DNA of 64,000 nt, taken from Cryptomeria japonica. Its lineage: Eukaryota > Streptophyta > Pinopsida > Cupressales > Cupressaceae. The position numbers were made by a program, and so were the translations under genes. The stretch spans positions 828,124,897 to 828,188,896 of the forward strand of contig NC_081411.1 of assembly GCF_030272615.1 (NCBI RefSeq), written 5' to 3'. How positions within the stretch are numbered: the first letter of the stretch is position 1; each line of letters starts with the position of its first letter. The notes beneath the pieces were generated by a model that ran no database searches, had not been told where the DNA came from, and saw nothing but the letters and a program-made list of their open reading frames with translations. This document shows, one piece after another, positions 23,702 through 35,073 of this stretch.

Positions 23702-25364
23702 TGTTGTTGCAAATACAAGATTATATTGTCATTGATGTCAAACTTGTTGGTTTGGATGTGGTCTAGTTGGTCTAGATATAGCCTTGTGGCCTGGTGTTTC
23801 TATTTTATAAGATAATGAAAAGTGTTATGTAACTTTGTGATTATACAAATAGATGAATAAGGGTTCTACCTAGTAATAGTTTCGGTTGAATGTGACATGT
23901 CTTGTGGTCAGATTGTTGTTAGATTTGTTGGTTCGAAAGTTTTTATATGGTGAGAAGCTGACATATGTTGATACAAATGTCTTGCAGTTGTATGGAACAT
24001 ACATATTGATATATTTGATAACAAATAATGGTGTTTCCAAATTTCTATCTATTCTGGTGAATAATTTATCTGTTTGGCTCTTACTCAAAAGTGTGGCAAA
24101 TGTGTATCAAATGTTTATACAATTGAAGTATGATGTCTATACAATTGAAGTATGCTAGTTGTGTAGTCATATTCTTCAGATTTCATATGTTCAAATGTTA
24201 TACTATTGAAGACATGATGGTCTATCTCTTGGACAATGTAATAACAATAAGATTGTGGAGAAGCCTTCTTGATCCGGTTTGTGGCAGATTTGCGTCAGAT
24301 GGCTATGCAGTCATTATACAGCGTTGGCAGACTAAATATGTTATCCTTTCTTGGCCTTTTTTGGTGTTTGAGTGATCTACAGTTGAAATTATGTATGTTT
24401 ATGTTTCGGTTAGCTTTGTATAGTGAAGCGGTATGAAGGAATGTGTTGCATTTCTCATATTGACTAATGAGATAGTGTTGCGGATGGCTATTTCAAGGTT
24501 CCTAATGATCTATGTTTCTTCCTTGGTTATTCACAAGTTTTTTTGTTGGTCCAGCTTGATGGTTGTGTTTGTTGTGTCAGTCCAAAGTCACCTGTTTCAT
24601 TTTTTGAGACCAACTTATATGCTTTTGGGTTACACAGTATTGTGTGGTTGCATAGGTGGTATCTTGAATGCATTTGGAAGGTGTGTCGGCTTCGTATGAC
24701 CCTTCACACACTTCATTTTCCTTCTAGATTTACTTTTGATATTGCTTTGAGTTCGATGGTTATACATGTACACTTTACATCTTTGTAGGTCAACCTGTTG
24801 AATGCTTTCGAGATTGTGGTTGATATATAAAGAACAAAATCAATGTGAGTTGAATATGGATATTGAGCGAAGTAATGGTGATACAAAACAAAGGTTCAGA
24901 TGTGTAGGAGGACGAAGTTGAAGGTTGTTTTGTATGTGTGAACTATAATCTACACTCTGGAAGATGCAGTACTCTTGCAATTCAATCCGTTTATTATTTC
25001 ATAGTTTATGTATCTTTCCCTAAAGAAGTGATCTTTAGTTATGCAAGTCCTCATTCTATCTTGCTCTAAGGCAATGCACCTTGCTCATAAAATTTTTCTT
25101 AGGGGCAGTGAGCTCGTTGGCCTATGGCCTAAATCTTGTAAACAACTATACATATATTGTGAGTTTGATTCTCACCTTTGTTTTTTCCAATTTGGGTTTT
25201 CCATGTAAAAATCTTGATGCTTTTGTGTGGTTGCCTTGTTAATTGTGTTATTCATTTTCATGCGTATGATGAATGAGATATATAGGGTGGTAAAGGTTTA
25301 ATATGATCAATTTTTATGTATACTAATTCACGTCCCCCTCCTCAACATTCAGTAGTGTTCAACA
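23702..25364 (+). mobile_element. Copia 5' LTR
   Basis: The 3' edge is firm: GTGTTCAACA at 25364, followed after two bases by an initiator-Met-type primer site. The 5' edge is placed at TGTTGTTGCAAATACAAG, followed by TTGTCATTGATGTCA as in the LTR at 3626. That makes it about 1.66 kb, longer than the other copia LTRs here. It contains one GGCAGTGAGC phrase near 25095, as in the LTR at 3626-4846. Several open frames inside it are chance. Confidence 0.6.
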
Positions 25365-25366
25365 AT

Positions 25367-25380
25367 TGGTACCAGAGCAA
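25367..25380 (+). promoter_or_regulatory. Copia primer-binding site (initiator Met tRNA)
   Basis: TGGTACCAGAGCAA directly after the LTR differs by one base from the standard TGGTATCAGAGC complement of the plant initiator Met tRNA 3' end. It fixes the strand and the LTR edge. Confidence 0.8.
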
Positions 25381-25389
25381 GGTTCTTGA

Positions 25390-26490
25390 AGAAACAGTTT
25401 AACCACTGAGGTAGATCCAAGATCAAAACAAGTTACATTTGAAAAAGAGAGCATGGACCCTAATGTTTTGGATCCTGATGTTGTTGTGGATATGCAAGGA
25501 GAATTGAGAGTAGCTCTAACAGATCTAGATGAATGCAGAGATAAACAAAAGAATGCAGAGGAAAAGATCACCTACCTAAAGGGTTTACTTGATGAAGGCA
25601 AAAAGGTCATAGATGATTTTGAGATAAACCTTGATGAGAAAACCAAAGAATGTACCATACTTGAAGAGGAAGTAGCTAAGTTGAAGAAAGAATTAAAAGC
25701 CGCAAAATAACAAATTGACTAAAAACTAAAGCTTAAAGGAGGTAGTGAAGTTCTTGAGGCAATGTTGACTGCTCGGAAACATAATAAAGATAAAGCTAGA
25801 CTTGGTCTTGAGAAAAGTTAAAAATTTACGACTTCCAACAAGAAGAATAAGGGTAAATAAAAGGTGAATGATGAATTGATTGACTCTAGTAAAGATTAGC
25901 AAGGTTACATTCTGATCCAAAACAGGAACAATGTTAGAAGTACCCCTCCTGAAAAAACCAAGTATTTAACCTTCAATGGAAACTATTTTTTTGTAATAAG
26001 TTTGGACATAGAGCTGGTGAATGTAGAAGTCAAAACATATCACAATTATTTAGTGGACAGTGCTACAATTGCAATAAGTTTGGGCACAAGGCAAATGCAT
26101 GCAGAAGTAGGATGAATTGGAATAGATATAGAAATACAAACTATAGTAGAAAGGTTAAGTCTTTCAATGGATATTGTTATGCATGCAATACATTTGGGTG
26201 CAAGGCTATTGAGTGCAAGTCTAACATAAGTATCAAAGGTAATGGAAAAATGGGATAAGTAGAAATGGACCACGACAAGGTCCAACATGTTATAGTTGCA
26301 ATAAATCAAGACACATTGCTAGATTCTACAAAGGAAAGAATAAGAGGATTAGTTTGATTAAGAAGATTGACCTAAATGAAGAAAGAAAAAAGATGAAGAT
26401 GACTTCAATGAAGAAAGCAAATGAGAAAAATACTAAGAATGGATCTACACCCTCTGCTGGTGTTGATTCTTCTTATTTTGAAAATTAATC
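25390..26490 (+). pseudogene. Copia gag relic with coiled coil and zinc knuckles
   Basis: The first open frame (25453-25710, 85 residues) is strongly charged with heptad-like spacing, a likely coiled coil (for example ILEEEVAKLKKELKAAK). After stops and frameshifts there are four CCHC-type knuckles or remnants in a row: CNKFGHRAGEC, CYNCNKFGHKANAC, CYACNTFGCKAIEC and CYSCNKSRHIARF. Zinc knuckles bind the element's RNA in gag. The usual UBN2 capsid core is not seen before them, so this gag is deleted or of unusual make-up. It follows the LTR and primer site directly. Confidence 0.6.
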
Positions 26491-26569
26491 AATTAAGCAT
26501 TGTCTAAGGAGTATAAATGAATATCGACCTTGTGTACCCCCTTCAAATCTTGTTGTTGAAGCTTCTTGT

Positions 26570-28860
26570 AGCATGGCACATGATAGCAATGTTTTTCTAA
26601 AAGATAACGGATGGTTTTGTTGGTCCAAAATGTTGTTTGCAGCTAGCGGCAAAACAAAGTATCAACTTTTGTCTTATAATGGAAAAATGCATTTAAGACA
26701 ACAAAACCCTAAGTGGGTAGGAACAATGAATGTATATATTATTTTTTTGAGTTTATTATGGTCACTTGCAAATTTGTGGAGCTTTTGAAAGCAAAATCTA
26801 TTCAACCTAAGGAAATTTCTTGCTACACACGAACTAAGGTATGTCTTGTGACTTGGTTATCAAGGGAAAAATCTAAATTTGTGAATATGAGGGATGAACC
26901 ACGACTAACTTTTAAGAAGCATCCATTCAAAGCCTCGAAGGAAGATCCTGATGGTGCTTTCTCTCTTGTTCTTGACAAGATCATTCATAAAGAGAATATT
27001 CACTGTTGCATTCATGTTTCTAATACAATCATGGCAAGATAGGTCATTTCAAAAGAACTCATTATTTGATTGATAGCATGCAAAGGCTTAAACCAGAATA
27101 TGTTAGTCCTAGGGTTTATGAAATTAGATGCTTGGAATGATCTCTCGGTGTTTCTTGAAGATGTGGTAAGAGTTGTATTGAGCAGAATTCATGAGGATTC
27201 CATATGGCTAGATTAGTCATATTTGATTACCAAAGATGCCCTAAGTAATGTAATTGGTCTATGGTCCACTTGAGAGGTTATGGTTCTAAAATTAGTAAAG
27301 AATGAAGTTGTCACAAGGTTAAGTGGGGTTGTATATGATAAAAGAGCACTTTGGATTGGCAGCATTATCAATATTGGTGTTAGAAATGTAGCGATGGGTA
27401 TTTTGTACAAGGTTTACTTCAAAAACAAAGAGGGTTCTTCATCCTCTATGACTTCTCATCAGATGGTGAAGGAAAATAGAAATTATGACTTGTGTGAACT
27501 CCTGACAATTCAGTTGGTGAACAATCTTTGATGGACGAAGGAAGAAATGTACCCCTTCCAGTATGGGTCTCTTATTGTTTGCCTGATATTTAATTTCTTG
27601 ATGCATTGCATGGTAAAAATAATATTGTATGGAGAAAAGATATATCTATTGGTGCTCAGGTCAAAATTTACTTAGATAATGTGAAGGATAGTAAGACAAC
27701 CTTTATAATTTCTTCATAAATCTCCAAAAGGAGATGACCATCAAAAACAAAGTTCAATCGAGAGTTGTAGAAATTTACATAAATGAGATTACCTTCATGG
27801 TTGATAAGGACAATTGCTTCATGGAAGTAGTAGTGCCTCAAACTTCATGGGATACCAAGATTCCCTATGAAATCATTGAACACAAATGCATGGAAATTGC
27901 AAAAATTCTTTCCAAACTGCCTGGGGATCGAAGTGAAGAAAGGTTTGGGACTTTTGATGAAATAATACATATTGATGAAAAGACAAGACTAGAAGAAAAG
28001 GTGGGCATGTCCTCTAAAGAAAATAATTTAACTATCAAGAGAGCTAAAAGATTATCTATTGCATTTTCAGAGGCTTCCTCTTTTCACATGCAGTTTGCTT
28101 CCAAGATGATGAAATTTGAAAAGGTTCTTTCTGACAAGGAGAAAAGGGACGAAACTATAATTATAGAAAGTGAAGAAGATGAGAAAATATGTCTTTCCCT
28201 GCATCTTGTGGGGAAGATTCTCTTGAGGTACATAAGGTATTGAATATGATTGAACGCCCTGATGGACTAAGGACTACAGGTGGTTTGTACCTGGTGGTAC
28301 CAACAAATGATTAGGAGATTATTAAACAAGCATTTGTTATCTATTTGATCTTGAACAAATTGGCTCCTACTAATTTTGTAGACTTCAAAATCTAACTAAA
28401 GATATGGCTTTAGAAGATACTGGTAATGAAGATAGTGGGAAGAATGAAGAAGAGGGTCTTACTTAGGAAAACAAGTTATTGAGGGAATCTGTATATTAAG
28501 ATGACTAGGAAATGTGCAAAGGCACATCACAAATTAAAGGCTTATTTAAAGAATCTCATAATGTGAATTGAAGATGTTGTTTGGTTGTGTTGTTATTGTT
28601 TAAGATGTCCTAATGTCACCAGTAAATATAAAGAAAAAATTGACTCAATTGAGTCATAGATCATTGATTTAGCCAATTTGTTTGGTGTATAAAGGACAAT
28701 GATGGTACTCTTAGAGCCAAGATTACTCACCTTCTTTCACAATTATCCTAGTTGCAAGAACAGAGAGATGTCCAAATACAAGAGACAATTATGTTCTCTT
28801 AGGGAAGTAATTGAGTTACAGTTCTCCTCTCTTATCAAGCTTCAAATTAAACTATTGTGT
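26570..28860 (+). pseudogene. Copia third ORF (ORF3) relic, copy 2
   Basis: Broken coding sequence homologous to ORF3 at 45056-48303. Matching blocks in order are DGAFSLVLDKI, VVRVVLSRIHEDSIWLD, VRNVAMGILYKVYF and CFMEVVVPQTSWDTKIPYE. After 28500 comes a coiled-coil-like tail similar to 2843-3250 (KIDSIES against KIDAIEN). Open pieces are 26713-27042, 27280-27531 and 27734-28243. It follows a gag relic with no protease, integrase, RT or RNase H between, so pol is missing. No polypurine tract or 3' LTR follows; another gag relic begins near 28870. Confidence 0.6.
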
Positions 28861-28869
28861 CACTAACAC

Positions 28870-30560
28870 CCTTTAATTATCATGATTGGAAACTAAAAGT
28901 ACATGGGCTAAAGAACAAATAGTCGTATAGGGTAACTATTGACACTAAAACGGAACCTACCATATAGGAAGCAAAAGAAAAGTGGTTTAACAAATATGAT
29001 CAAGCCTTTGAATTTGTGTATCTTATTGTGTCATTTGAACTCCTCTTTCATGTACAATCCTTGAATACACCTAATTATGCTTGGATTGCACTAGAGAAAT
29101 TTTTTGAGAAGGTAGATGAAATGAAAGGACATGAGTTAGAAAATGACTTCATACATTTGAGCCCCAATTCGTTTAGTAGTCTAGAGAGCTTCTTCATTAA
29201 GTTCAAAGCAATCAGGTTGCAATTGAAATAGTGTGGAAAAGATAAAAAAGAGGATCGACTTATTCTTTCTATACTCTCCAAATTAGGTCCAAACTATTAT
29301 GTGTTTATATCTACCTTCTACTCCATCAAAAGGGATCTTGGAACCACATGGAAGATGCCTTCTCTAGATAGCTTCATAGTTGATTTGACTAACGAGTAGG
29401 ATAAGTTAATACAAATGGGCATTGTATATGGTGAAAATGGATAACAATAATAACAATATTGAAAGGCTAAATGAATTCAACCACAAAACCCTAGCCTAAC
29501 AATCAACAAAGATCCACCATAACATATGAAGATTACCTAAGACAATGCAAATCAAATGAAATCACAAAGATTATACCATCACATGTCCAATAGGGTTTTG
29601 ATCTCCATTCTTCCTATCTCCATTGATCTTGCTTGATGTATATTTGCTCTCAGATTTTTGTATGCACAAGAGCTCAACAAAGAACGGAATGTGGTTGCAA
29701 GTAGGATCGTAGTGTAGTCAAAATGATCATTAGAATGCTTAGAATGCTTCATTCGCCTGATTCGTTAGGGTTTGATAATGAAGAAGGCATCTCCTTAAAT
29801 AGAAGACACAATATGAAATGGAGGGATAAGATTGAGAGGTGTAAAAAGGAGGTCGGCTAGGATTAGAGGGTAGGTAGAAGAAATAGTAAAATAATGAAAT
29901 GGGTAGGTAGTGTATGAATTAAGAGATGAATGACATGTGTCATGGGTAGAAAAAGCTAATGAATTAATTAAATAAATAAAGATTTATTTAATAAATAGAA
30001 GAAGTAGGATAATTAAATAAATAAAAATATTTATTTAATTTAAGAAAAGGATAATTTAAATAAATAAATGTATTTATTTAAATGAGAAATAAGGCTAGAA
30101 GAGGATAAATGAATTAATTAAATAAATAAAGATTTATTTAATTAATAGAAGAATTAGGCTTAGATAATTAAATAAATAAAATATTTATTTAATTTAAACA
30201 TGACAATTTTGGGTGTCTACAGGCACATTGAAATCTTAAAAAATATAAGCTCTCATTGTTGAGAATGGGAAACAACATACTTCAAACAAGAAAGGTAAGA
30301 AAAAGAACAATCAGAAAGACGGAGAATAAGAAAGATTAAAAAATTAGAATCCTCCAAAACCAGCATTGAAACTTATTCAAACCGAGGGAAACCTAAAAAA
30401 ATTTGGGCATGATGAGCACAAATGATTGAAGAAGTAGGTTGACTAACCACCTCTTACATGTTCTTGAGAAGAACATGGGAAGTTGCTTCTACTGATAATA
30501 GCATTTAACATATTTTCTTTAGTGTGAAAGCATTGATTTGACATGTACTTTCTAAATCAT
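28870..30560 (+). pseudogene. Ty1/copia gag relic (UBN2-type), split by a solo LTR
   Basis: Capsid-type gag remains: NYHDWKLKVHG at the start, then LENDFIHLSPNSFSSLESFF, LSILSKLGPNYYVFISTFYS and KMPSLDSFIVDLTNE. Coding similarity resumes after the inserted solo LTR (29423-30221) with lysine-rich text and a decayed knuckle region (HDEHKCLKKQVDQ in one frame). Several stops make it non-functional. It is homologous to the minus-strand relic at 7600-8400. Confidence 0.6.
29423..30221 (-). mobile_element. Solo LTR inside copia gag relic
   Basis: 799 bases starting on the minus strand TGTAGACACCCAAAATTGTC and ending CACCATATACA. It is flanked by GGCAT (29418-29422) and GGCAC (30222-30226), a target duplication with one change. 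It shares its start and AATTAAATAAATAAA blocks with 20914-21608. No internal sequence remains. Confidence 0.8.
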
Positions 30561-30564
30561 GTGT

Positions 30565-31300
30565 TAGTATCCAAGTTTTCAAATTTGTGGTATTTAGATA
30601 TTTTGAATAATAAAGTGTCTAAACACTATTTGGTGCTATTCAAAAAGTAACATTGATTTACAAGAGAATGCCAGTATAGAATGAATACAAAAACTTGTTT
30701 TCTCTACTAATAAACATTTTTCAAGTTATTTGTAAGACATGAACATTAAATTTTATTTTTTATGCTAGAAAAAAAGTGACAATGAGAGATTGTGTGTTGA
30801 AAAATATACAAACAATGATTTAATCTATTTTATGTTGAAATTGTCATTCCTTGACCATTGTATTAAATTGCATCACATAATCCCTATAAACCAACCTTTT
30901 TAGACAATTAATTAATCGTACACATTGTAAAATCACATAGAATAAAAAAATATACCCCTACATAATTTTAAACAACAAATTTTTAAAATAAAAATAAAAT
31001 TATATTATCACCACTTGTTAATTAATGGCAAGAACAATAAATTTATGAATTATATATAATTAATATGTAACACTCATATAATAAAGCCAGAGTCATTTTA
31101 GCAAATGATAAGCAAAATGCTTATATAAACCAGAAAAAATTATTTACAACTCTTAAATTAAGAGTCCTACAAATTATTGTTTTATATTAAAAAGCAACAA
31201 AACAAGGGTGTTGTCCCAATAACAATAGTCCAACAGGCGTAAGATTAATAGAAGGAGCATTAGTAGCACATTAACAACTAACTAATATCAAAAACTAACT
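30565..31300. other. AT-rich DNA without recognised gene
   Basis: Low-complexity A/T-rich sequence with no gene or element boundary that I can support. Confidence 0.45.
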
Positions 31301-31301
31301 A

Positions 31302-32380
31302 TCAGTAGCATATAATAGAGCTAATAAATTTAGCAAACCTAATAAGAATCTTAATACCCAGCCACCTATGGCCATAAACATAAATAGTATCAAAATATGA
31401 AACACTCTTAACAAAGGGCCTTCTACGGCTAGAACCAACATTAAAAACATCAACAACAAAATTTAAAGAAAAAACACCTCTAGCTACCATCCTAAAATTT
31501 GCAGTCTCGTTGGTGGAGAACATTGGACCAGTCCTCAGTAATAAAATTAAAAAGCTCCTTGTAGTTTCCCTCCTCTTCTTCATCCGCTCCCAAGATCTCC
31601 TTCTACATTAAACACAAGGATGTAGTCGAGCTATGCATAACCCTCAGACTAAATTGGGAAACAGTCTCCAGTTTCCTTTTAAGATCGGAGACCTTAGCTT
31701 TAACCTTCTCCAGCCCCATGTAATTCGACTTACATCCAAAATAGGTCTCTTCCGGTTGAGAGTTATAGGTCCATTCTGCTTTCAATTTGTTCATCACCAC
31801 AACATCGGGCATCTATCCTCAATGAGGTCAATTGGGCTCTCCAAAATATGGGTGGAGTTCTCATCATTCATAGATATTTCCCTCTCCTCATCTTTATCCC
31901 CTCTGTCAATTTCAGCAGTCTTCCTTTACTTCCCCTCTTCGCCACACAGTTGAGCCTCATCATCAGTTTCATAATCCATAATGTTTTTCAGCTTTGCCTT
32001 TTCAGTAGAGCAGATGGCCAGCCTAAAGGACCTTCTTCTAGGGGTATTTTCATTTAACTCAACTCTTCCCCCTCTTCTTCCTCCTCCTCACTCCTTGGAT
32101 AGACATTTTGAGCTTTTTAGTCAGAGGGGTAGGTTTTTCACCTTTTCTTGTTGCTAGTAGCAGTATCCAAGGCTTTACCTTTGGGGACACAATTTTGCTA
32201 GCTTTAGGGAATCTGATGCATTTTTTCAAACTGCGTCCAGGGACATCAATGGCGTTGGCCTAGGACAGATTGGCGGAGTGAAGAACTTCATGCACAACAA
32301 TTTTCCTAGGGTGGCTCAAAGCCGGGTGAAAACAGTAAAGGCGAAAAATCTCCTGAAAACAATATCCAGCATGTGACGTT
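31302..32380 (-). pseudogene. Unrecognised coding-like relic
   Basis: On the minus strand a chain of frames reads as decayed protein: YCFHPALSHPRKIVVHEVL, then KGEKPTPLTKKLKMS, then RSFRLAICSTEKAKLKNIMD followed by an acidic ETDDEAQLCGEE. A lysine-rich stretch, GLEKVKAKVSDLKRKLETV, has coiled-coil spacing. Stops and frameshifts break it several times. I do not recognise a family. It could be the tail of a transposon ORF or a dead host gene. Confidence 0.35.
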
Positions 32381-32384
32381 ATAA

Positions 32385-33402
32385 ATTAGATTTAATAAGA
32401 ATTCTCTATTTTGTTTGCTATTTTTGTATGAGAAGTTCTTATCTCAAATGCTTTTCCCTTATCATCACCCAAACATCAACATGTGTAAAAGTGACCATGG
32501 TAACTTTATAATCTCTTCTACATATTCACTAAAGCCATAACATATATCAACTACAACATATGTGGTTTTCATTACCATTACCCTAATATGAGATGTTTAT
32601 TTCCATGAAATAAATATCAGGGCATTTAAACCTATAATCAAGATTTTTTAATTTTATTTGTTAAAGCTCTTATAGAATTGTTTGCAATATCAAACATAAT
32701 AAAGTTATAACTCACTTAGGATCATCATATTGTACTATTTTTTATTTTATGAAATGAACTTAAACATTTGAAAATAATTAGTTTTGTTTATACTTTTTAT
32801 TTTTTAATCAATATTATGATAATTTTTAGTCTAGTGTAAATGAGGTCATAAATGGGAGATTTTGTCTTCAACATGAACACACAATATTAGTATGAATAGT
32901 CCAAACTCGTGAACATGGTAATCCAACATGGGTGCAAAATCTACGAGCGTGCTAATCCAACAGGGACACAAAGTCTATGAACACACTAGACTAACAAGGG
33001 TTTGGAGTACTAAATCATTAGCATGAATGCCAATAACATAAGCATGAAGGTTCAAACTTGTGAGCATAATGGATCAGTGAAGACACAATGACCCAACAAA
33101 TGTTTGAACCTTGGTGACTAACACAATAATTCAATTATTTAACCATTACACTATGTCATAAATGACTCAAAATTTAACAATATTATATAAATATTTATTA
33201 TCTCATTTGAATGTATTTCTAAATAATGAAAATATGTTTATTAATAATTTATTATGAGTAAATACAATGAGAGAGACCAAGAAAAATACTAATGAAATTC
33301 TAAAATATTGAGTTGCAAAATTTTTAAGACAAAATTTCATTAATTAAATGCTATTATATAATTTAAATAATTTAGATGAGAAAAAAATGTAGAAGTAACT
33401 AT
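32385..33402. repeat. AT-rich DNA with a degenerate 40-base repeat
   Basis: Around 32900-33010 a unit like GTGCTAATCCAACAGGGACACAA...TCTATGAACACA recurs three to four times with about 40-base spacing. Weaker traces run to 33110. Otherwise no gene is recognised. Confidence 0.45.
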
Positions 33403-33413
33403 TAAGTGCATAA

Positions 33414-35062
33414 GTGATTGCATGCCCGCATGGCTCCCACCCGCTCCAGTTTGAATGTTGATGCCTATGACGGCTCAGCCCGCCTGGACGCAGTTGCTCG
33501 TCACGGCTCCACTCGCCCTTCTCTCGCTCCTCCCTTTGGCCGCGTTGACCTCTATTTTTCCCTCATCTGTGGGTTGCCCTCCCCCCGTGGATGCCCTTCC
33601 TAGGGGTGTTTTTGCTAATGTTGGGCAGAGGAGGATTGGTGAGTCTCCGAGGTCTCGGCAAGGGAAACGAATGTTTGATGGCGGGTTCATTCCTATTGCA
33701 AATGCCATTTTTGTTAAGCTAAAAGCAAAGACGAAAGAGAAAATTGATCATAATGCTTTTGTTCTTTCCTTACATGGTGTGATTTGTTGGTTTTGGGGGT
33801 TTTGGCCTAGCCTCCCTTAGCTACACACCTAGATCTCAGAACATTGGGAGCCTCTTATTACTAGTAAAGTTCATATTCCCCATGGCAAAGGGGTTTTTTA
33901 TTGCTAAGTTTGATAATGCTTAGGATAGAAACAAAATTTAATGTGATCATTATTTCAGGTGGGAGGATAGATTTTTGTTGATGATTAAGCCTTGGCACTC
34001 TGACTTCAACCCATCTTCTGAAACGTTTAATAAGATACCTATTTGGATTCGGCTTCCTAATCTCCCCCTTCATTTATGGGTTGACCCTCTTTTAGAAGAA
34101 GCGGGTGATGCCCTTGGAGATTTTTTGATGGTGGATGATGAATCCTCTAATATTTTTCACTCCACCTTTGCCCTCATTTTGGTTGAAATGGATGTTTCAA
34201 AAGGGCTACCTGCTGAGATTTTACTCAAATATTCTAAGGGTTGTTGGGTTCAATCTTTGGACTATGAAGGGATTCCCTTCCGATGTAGAAGATGTTTTAA
34301 AACTAGTCATACGGCTGCACATTGTGGTTTTGAGAAAAAGGCAATGACGGCTACATCATGGAAAGGTGCTTCCCAACAGCACTACACGATTGAGAAGAAA
34401 TATGAGGAACATAGGAGTTTTTCTAAGGTGGTTGCAATGGATTCGTAGGGTCTTGGGGCATCCTCTTCAGATGTCATAAATAATGGGGTTGTTGAAGTTG
34501 TGCAAGATTATCACATTAAACCCCCTAAAGAGATAGAGAATGGGCCTCAGGCTGCAATTTTTGGTGATAGCGTCCCGACTATCAAATATGCCATGCCTAC
34601 AGGGAGGAATACTGATATTATCTCTGAGACAGTCATTGCAAGCTTCCGTTCTCATGATATTGGCGGTCTTTCGCCGGCTTGGCATGATAAGGCAGCACAA
34701 GTGGAAGAGCGATGGATTTTTATTAAGGGCAAGAAAGCTAAGTTCTCTAAGCCTTCTTTTGACATGACTGTTCGCTCTCATAAAAGTAGCTTTAAATGTA
34801 AATCTTGATGGTTCTTGGTTGGGGGATGGTTTTAGGCTGGTTGTTGGCTATTTTTTTTGTAGCTTTGTTTTTTGTTGTGGGAGTCCATTTTTAAAACCCA
34901 TGTTTTTGGGCTACAAGTGCCTTTTTTACCCATGGTTGTCTTGCGCTTTCATGTTCCTTTTGTTAGGACAACTTTATGGTTGACAGTTCTAGATCCATTC
35001 AAAATCTGACTGTAAAGGGTTCGGGTCGCTTCAAAACCTGTTTTTGCATTAATCAAAAACTA
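33414..35062 (+). mobile_element. Complete ORF1-only LINE insertion (copy A)
   Basis: A 1649-base insertion bounded by the 11-base direct repeat TAAGTGCATAA at 33403-33413 and 35063-35073. It starts with a GC-rich leader, then an ORF1 of plant L1 type. There is a DUF4283-like region (RLPNLPLHLWVDPLLEEAGD), QSLDYEGIPF, and a CCHC knuckle CRRCFKTSHTAAHC. ORF1 is broken by frameshifts near 33600-33975 and one in-frame stop at 34446-34448, with coding running to 34808. A T-rich 3' UTR follows, ending TTAATCAAAAACTA. There is no endonuclease or RT; ORF2 is entirely absent, yet both ends are marked by the target duplication. Confidence 0.85.
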
Positions 35063-35073
35063 TAAGTGCATAA

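Noticed and set aside
24433-24788. Overlapping hydrophobic frames that look like membrane proteins
   Set aside because: They lie inside the copia LTR at 23702-25364; T-rich DNA gives hydrophobic translations by chance.
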